A DNA stretch of 64,000 bases from Streptomyces radicis. GTDB lineage: Bacteria; Actinomycetota; Actinomycetes; Streptomycetales; Streptomycetaceae. The first letter of the stretch is position 1. Every line of letters starts with the position of its first letter. Below, piece by piece: positions 60,423 to 64,000 of the stretch. Location: positions 62,001-126,000 of the forward strand of contig NZ_RBDY01000017.1 of assembly GCF_003626575.1 (NCBI RefSeq), given 5' to 3'. The notes beneath the pieces are model-generated. The model had not been told where the DNA came from, did not search any database, and saw only the letters and a program-made list of their open reading frames with translations. A program made the position numbers and the translations under genes.

Positions 60423-60839
60423 ATGACAACGGATTCGGTCCAGCCGCCGAGTCAACCGGATTTGTATCTCGCGGACGGTGAGCTGAGTGAGTTCTCCAGC
60501 TGGTTGAGCTTACTGTTGGACAAGCTGAACGGCTCGGGCGTGAGCGGCGAGCAGGTCAGCGTCCTGAACACCGTCGAGCATCACTTCGGTGAATCGCCCG
60601 CGGCGGGGGAGATCTTCGCGGAGTACGAAAGGGTGCGCGCACGCCTCGAGGAATTCGTGCGCATTCAGCAAGAGGCCATCGAGATGCTGAGTATCTCCAC
60701 CGCCGCGATGGAGAACGACTATGTGACCACCGACCACGAGCAGTTCGAGCGGTTCCTACAGATCAGCGCGAACTTCGACTCGCTGTACGACGGGGACAGG
60801 GGTTCCGGTTCCGGCGGGCCTGGGGATGTGCTCCTGTGA
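60423..60839 (+). CDS. ESX-locus small acidic helical protein with a TTA codon
   Basis: 138 residues, unrecognised. Acidic and largely helical (GEQVSVLNTVEHHFGESPAAGEIFAEYERV, RLEEFVRIQQEAIEMLSIST in parts) with a Gly/Ser tail, of the size of ESX-secreted or chaperone proteins. Leucine 30 is encoded by TTA (60510-60512), a codon that in Streptomyces needs the bldA tRNA. The ATG has GGGAGGG upstream. Codon use is less GC-biased than in eccB. Operon with the next gene (15-bp gap). Confidence 0.75.
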   Translation: MTTDSVQPPSQPDLYLADGELSEFSSWLSLLLDKLNGSGVSGEQVSVLNTVEHHFGESPAAGEIFAEYERVRARLEEFVRIQQEAIEMLSISTAAMENDYVTTDHEQFERFLQISANFDSLYDGDRGSGSGGPGDVLL

Positions 60840-60854
60840 TGGGGGGTCGGGGCG

Positions 60855-62216
60855 ATGAGTGAGCACGAGTCCGCGTCGCACGAGGCACTGGCGGCCATGA
60901 TCGCCAACGGCGCCCCCGAGGCGCTCACCTCCCGGGCGGAGATCCTCATCGAGATGGCGCCCTACCTGGAGACGGTGGGGAACTTCATCTGGATGCGGAT
61001 CACGACCATGCCGTGGGAGGGGGAGGCGGCCGAGACGATCCGGGCCTGGGGCGATCACTTCCGGCGCGAGTCGGCGATGCTGAGCAAGTACGCGTCGGTC
61101 ACCGGCAACGCCATGCAGATGGCCGGGGAGGCACTTGCCCAGGCCAAGTCCTCGATGCCCCCGGTCCCCGACGCGCCGCTTGGCCCTGTGGAGACGGGCA
61201 CGGTGGCGGACCTGATCACGGCGGGCGTCGAACGTGAAGAGGCCATCGGCGTGATGGACCGCCTGGCATCCTCCTACCGCGTCGCGGCCGACACGATGTC
61301 GAGGGCGATCGAGCCTGAATTCGTCAAACCGCTGGATTCGGGTCCTTTCCAGTCTCCGTCCGGTTCCTCGCGGGATTCTCCGGCCGTGATGGCCACTCCA
61401 CCGGGGGGCGTGTCCGAGAGCGGTGGCACATACGGCGGGTCACCGGGGCGCGGCGAATCGTTGCCCACTTCACCGAACGGCTTCGCATCGACGCGTCCGT
61501 CCGAGTCGGCCGTTGGTCCGGTGGTCCCCGACGCACCGATGCCGCCCGCCGACGAGCGCATCGGTACTTCGTTGGACTCCCTCACCACGGCCCCTCCTCC
61601 GGCACCACCGACCGGTCCGCCGACACCCGGTGGGCCCACGCTCACGACTCCGCCGCTGGATCACGGCGGCGGACCGCTGATCCCGCCTGGGGGGCCACCG
61701 GCCAGGTTGGGGCCCGGCCTCGGGGGTCCGGTGACGAGGCCGCCGGGTGCGCTTGGACCACCGGCTGGCGGGCCGCCTCCGGTGGGGCGGTCGCCCGTCA
61801 CCGGCCCGGGGCACGGCCCGACCGTTCCCGGCCCGGCGGGGCATTCCCCCCTGGTGGGGCGCCCGCCGATGGGAGGCATGCCGGGCAACGGCGCCCTCAT
61901 TCCCCGAACGCCCGCCCAGAGCGGGATCTTCGGGGGAGTGCCACGTCCCTCGGAAAGACTCGGCCGAAGTCTGCCGTCGGGCAACGCCATTGGGTTCGGC
62001 GCTGTCCCGGCCATCCGTGATCCGGCCACAGGAATGGTTCAGGGACCTGGCGGCGGTTTGGTCGGGCGGCCTGTTGGCGCGGCGAGTGCCAGCCCTCGCC
62101 CACCCACCCCGCCCGCTCAGGCGATCCGGGTGACAGGGCGTCCACTTGCATCGAAGCCCCGCCGCCGTGGCAGGAAGCGGCGGGACGAGCGTGAACGACA
62201 CGACAAGGACCGCTGA
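60855..62216 (+). CDS. WXG/PPE-like ESX substrate candidate with Pro/Gly-rich tail
   Basis: 453 residues. The first ~160 are helical with a W-E-G turn at 54-56 (MPWEGEAAETIRAW) followed by a long helix ending KSSMPPVP, as in WXG100/PPE proteins. Residues ~165-430 are Pro/Gly/Ser-rich and disordered (GGPPPVGRSPVTGPGHGP, GRPPMGGMPGNGALIP), ending in a basic tail RRRGRKRRDERERHDKDR. The layout matches long ESX effectors. Likely secreted or surface-linked; no enzymatic domain seen. Lies between the 138-residue protein and mycosin 2. Confidence 0.72.
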   Translation: MSEHESASHEALAAMIANGAPEALTSRAEILIEMAPYLETVGNFIWMRITTMPWEGEAAETIRAWGDHFRRESAMLSKYASVTGNAMQMAGEALAQAKSSMPPVPDAPLGPVETGTVADLITAGVEREEAIGVMDRLASSYRVAADTMSRAIEPEFVKPLDSGPFQSPSGSSRDSPAVMATPPGGVSESGGTYGGSPGRGESLPTSPNGFASTRPSESAVGPVVPDAPMPPADERIGTSLDSLTTAPPPAPPTGPPTPGGPTLTTPPLDHGGGPLIPPGGPPARLGPGLGGPVTRPPGALGPPAGGPPPVGRSPVTGPGHGPTVPGPAGHSPLVGRPPMGGMPGNGALIPRTPAQSGIFGGVPRPSERLGRSLPSGNAIGFGAVPAIRDPATGMVQGPGGGLVGRPVGAASASPRPPTPPAQAIRVTGRPLASKPRRRGRKRRDERERHDKDR

Positions 62217-62220
62217 TTCC

Positions 62221-63480
62221 ATGACTCCCCCCACGCTTCCAGCTCGCCGACGTGCCAAGACACTTTCCCTGTTATTGGCGGGGGCGCTCTACAGCGGTGC
62301 GGTCCTGGCCCCCCACGCCGCGGCCGAAAGCCCTCAGGATCCTTGGTACATGGATACATGGCGGGTCCAGGAGATGTGGGAGCAGGCGACAGGCGAGGGT
62401 GTCACTGTGGCGGTCGTCGACACCGGCGTGGATGCCTCGTTGCCGCATCTGGAAGGGCAGGTCCTGGAGGGCATCGATCTCAACATCGACCCTGATGGTG
62501 CCCATGTCGACACCCAAGGCCATGGCACCATCATGGCGGGGGCCATTGCGGGCACAGGTGAGGGAGGCGGCATTCAAGGGATCGCTCCCGGTGCCAAGAT
62601 TCTTCCTATTCGCGTCGACAAGGGTCTTGAGTTCGACTTCGGTCAAGAGGACCGGTGGGCCCAGGCCATCGAGTACGCCGTCGAATCCGGCGCCAAGGTC
62701 ATCAACTTCTCTGTGGGCGCGGAGGGCGTCAGCGGATCTCCTGATGGATTGGAAGCCGCCATTGCGGAAGCGGCACGCAATGATGTGCTGATTTTTGCCG
62801 CCACCGGTAATTCCGGCGAGTCGCGGAACATCATCAGCCGATCCGCCGATTTCCCTGGAGTCGTCGGCGTGGGAGCGGTCGACCGGAACGGTGACCACGC
62901 CGCGTTTTCCGTCCATGGCTCTCGGGTCGCGCTCTCCGGGCCTGGGATCGACGTGCCCGGATACTGCCCTGACGGGTCGTGGGAGGAGGCATGCCTCATT
63001 GAGCGTGGCGGCACAAGTGCGGCCACGGCCCTGGCCTCTGCTTCCGCAGCGCTCATCTGGTCCGCTCATCCCGACTGGACCAAGAACCAAGTCCTCCGCG
63101 CACTGGCGCAGACCGCCGAGGGGGATGGGCAGAGGGATGACTACGTCGGGTTCGGGATGATCCGGCCCGATCGGGTGATTCTCGAGGAGGGGGTGGATCC
63201 CGGAGAGCCCGACGTCAATCCGATGTTCGACGCCTACGAACGGGCCCTGGATCCACCGGTGTCACCCGAGCCGGTTCCCGAGGAGGAGCCGGAGGAGCCC
63301 GCCGAAGAGGACGCCGTCCCCGAGGAGCGGGAGCAGGAGCGGAGCGACGCGGCCGCCAGTGGGGCCGGGGGCAACGGCGGTAGCAGCAACACACCCGCAC
63401 TCATCGGCGTCGTCGGCGGGGTGATCATTCTGGGCGGCGTGGCGGCCGTGGTGATCGTGAGCCGTCGCAGAACCGCCTAG
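62221..63480 (+). CDS. mycP: Type VII secretion-associated serine protease (mycosin 2) with a TTA codon
   Basis: 419 residues. Signal peptide to ~residue 35 (AAAES), triad D67 (VVDTGVD), H101 (QGHGTIMAG), S266 (GGTSAATALAS), oxyanion N197, then an acidic Pro/Glu linker (PVPEEEPEEPAEEDAVPEE) and one membrane helix. Leucine 18 in the signal peptide is TTA (62272-62274). The ATG at 62221 is chosen for its normal signal peptide; a GTG at 62191 is possible. GC is visibly lower than in mycosin 1, and the two share only family-level motifs. Confidence 0.9.
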   Translation: MTPPTLPARRRAKTLSLLLAGALYSGAVLAPHAAAESPQDPWYMDTWRVQEMWEQATGEGVTVAVVDTGVDASLPHLEGQVLEGIDLNIDPDGAHVDTQGHGTIMAGAIAGTGEGGGIQGIAPGAKILPIRVDKGLEFDFGQEDRWAQAIEYAVESGAKVINFSVGAEGVSGSPDGLEAAIAEAARNDVLIFAATGNSGESRNIISRSADFPGVVGVGAVDRNGDHAAFSVHGSRVALSGPGIDVPGYCPDGSWEEACLIERGGTSAATALASASAALIWSAHPDWTKNQVLRALAQTAEGDGQRDDYVGFGMIRPDRVILEEGVDPGEPDVNPMFDAYERALDPPVSPEPVPEEEPEEPAEEDAVPEEREQERSDAAASGAGGNGGSSNTPALIGVVGGVIILGGVAAVVIVSRRRTA

Positions 63481-63520
63481 CCGTTCACGCACGAGCACTC
63501 AACACAAGGGGAGGGTACGC

Positions 63521-63880
63521 ATGTCCGACCAGATGCCTACGGACAATCTTCGGTTCAGTAATGAAACCATCCAGGCACTGATCAATTCGCTCAACCAGGA
63601 GATCGAGCTTCTCCAGGGCAGCAAGACCAAGTTGGAAGCGACGACGACCGAGGTCATGGCCGGTTGGCAGGGCCAGGCGGGCTCGCGCTTCGGGGCGGGC
63701 CAGCAGGAGGCCAACCTCAACCTCGACCGCCTGATCAGGTCACTGGAGAACCTGCGCGGGCTGGTCGAGATGAGCCGGAACGACTTCGACGACCTGGAGC
63801 AGCAGCAGCTCGACGACATGCTGCGCGCCCAGTCGGGCCTGGCCAACATCCAGAGCGCGGGCTTCGAGAACCTCGCCTGA
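63521..63880 (+). CDS. WXG100-family ESX protein
   Basis: 119 residues, two helices with the W-Q-G turn at 49-51 (MAGWQGQAGSRF). The second helix ends in an aromatic-xxx-acidic signal-like FDDLE (89-93) in place of YxxxD/E. It should form a helical-hairpin heterodimer with a partner, probably the next gene, and be exported by the ESX channel. GGGGAGGG precedes the ATG. Confidence 0.9.
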   Translation: MSDQMPTDNLRFSNETIQALINSLNQEIELLQGSKTKLEATTTEVMAGWQGQAGSRFGAGQQEANLNLDRLIRSLENLRGLVEMSRNDFDDLEQQQLDDMLRAQSGLANIQSAGFENLA

Positions 63881-63894
63881 GGAGAGGATGGGAC

Positions 63895-64000
63895 ATGAGT
63901 GATTTCACCAGCGTCAACTACTCCGCGCTCAGCGGTGGTTCCGAGGGCCTGACCGTCGAGGAGCGCCAGCTGCTCGACCGCCTCGAGGCCCTCAAGGCCG
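63895..64000 (+). CDS. Start of a second small ESX-locus protein (truncated by window edge)
   Basis: Only 35 codons are inside the window: MSDFTSVNYSALSGGSEG, then a helix (TVEERQLLDRLEALKA). GAGGAGAGG lies upstream, 14 bp after the WXG100 stop. Position suggests the WXG100 partner; the visible part does not yet show a WXG motif. Confidence 0.65.
   Translation, partial: MSDFTSVNYSALSGGSEGLTVEERQLLDRLEALKA

Noticed and set aside
1..64000. Secondary-metabolite cluster or resistance locus
   Set aside because: No synthase genes are present; the kinase-like and methyltransferase genes alone do not support one, and the kinase lacks catalytic ligands.

Overview
The window is 64 kb of very high-GC actinobacterial chromosome, almost certainly from Streptomyces or a close streptomycete. 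The evidence is the codon bias (nearly every third position is G or C), frequent GTG and TTG starts, leaderless genes, a rimP-nusA-ylxR-infB-DUF503-rbfA-truB-ribF block, an ESX (type VII) locus with EccB, EccE and mycosins, and TTA codons limited to two genes. No rRNA, tRNA, insertion sequence, phage, CRISPR array or replication origin was seen.

Positions 1-25,200 hold catabolism and transport. A thiamine ABC importer (thiB partial, thiP, thiQ) is followed by a secreted DUF187/GH10-like hydrolase with a palindromic operator. Next come a FtsX-like ABC exporter pair, then a putrescine/GABA catabolism neighbourhood: two aldehyde dehydrogenases, GabT and a PucR-type regulator. Interspersed are an adenosine/aminofutalosine deaminase, a GDPD phosphodiesterase, an orphan MsiK-like ATPase, a TraG/VirD4-like membrane ATPase and a TRM11-like methylase.

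Positions 22,290-33,700 form a beta-glucan (probably xyloglucan or cello-oligosaccharide) utilisation locus: GH3, a lipoprotein binding protein with two permeases, GH42, GH12 and a LacI regulator. Four near-identical palindromes with core GAAGCGCTTC bracket it. Downstream are an acyl-CoA dehydrogenase, a small membrane protein, an orphan DUF397 protein and a methyltransferase.

Positions 37,440-55,600 are mostly housekeeping. A proline/glutamine-rich ParA/MinD-like ATPase resembling ESX EspI proteins converges on ribF. Then come truB, rbfA, DUF503, infB, ylxR, nusA and rimP on the minus strand, a plus-strand trio (Tat lipoprotein, ferritin-like DUF4439, kinase-like protein lacking metal ligands), and minus-strand GNAT genes, ispG, rseP and dxr.

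Positions 55,646-64,000 are the ESX locus: an unknown protein, EccE, EccB, mycosin 1, a 138-residue unknown, a WXG/PPE-like Pro/Gly-rich protein, mycosin 2, a WXG100 protein and the start of a second small protein. The segment from about 60.3 to 63.5 kb is clearly less GC-rich and holds the only two TTA codons I found, which suggests bldA control of this part of the secretion system. The housekeeping block therefore sits between an EspI-like gene and the rest of the ESX locus, as if an inversion had split it.
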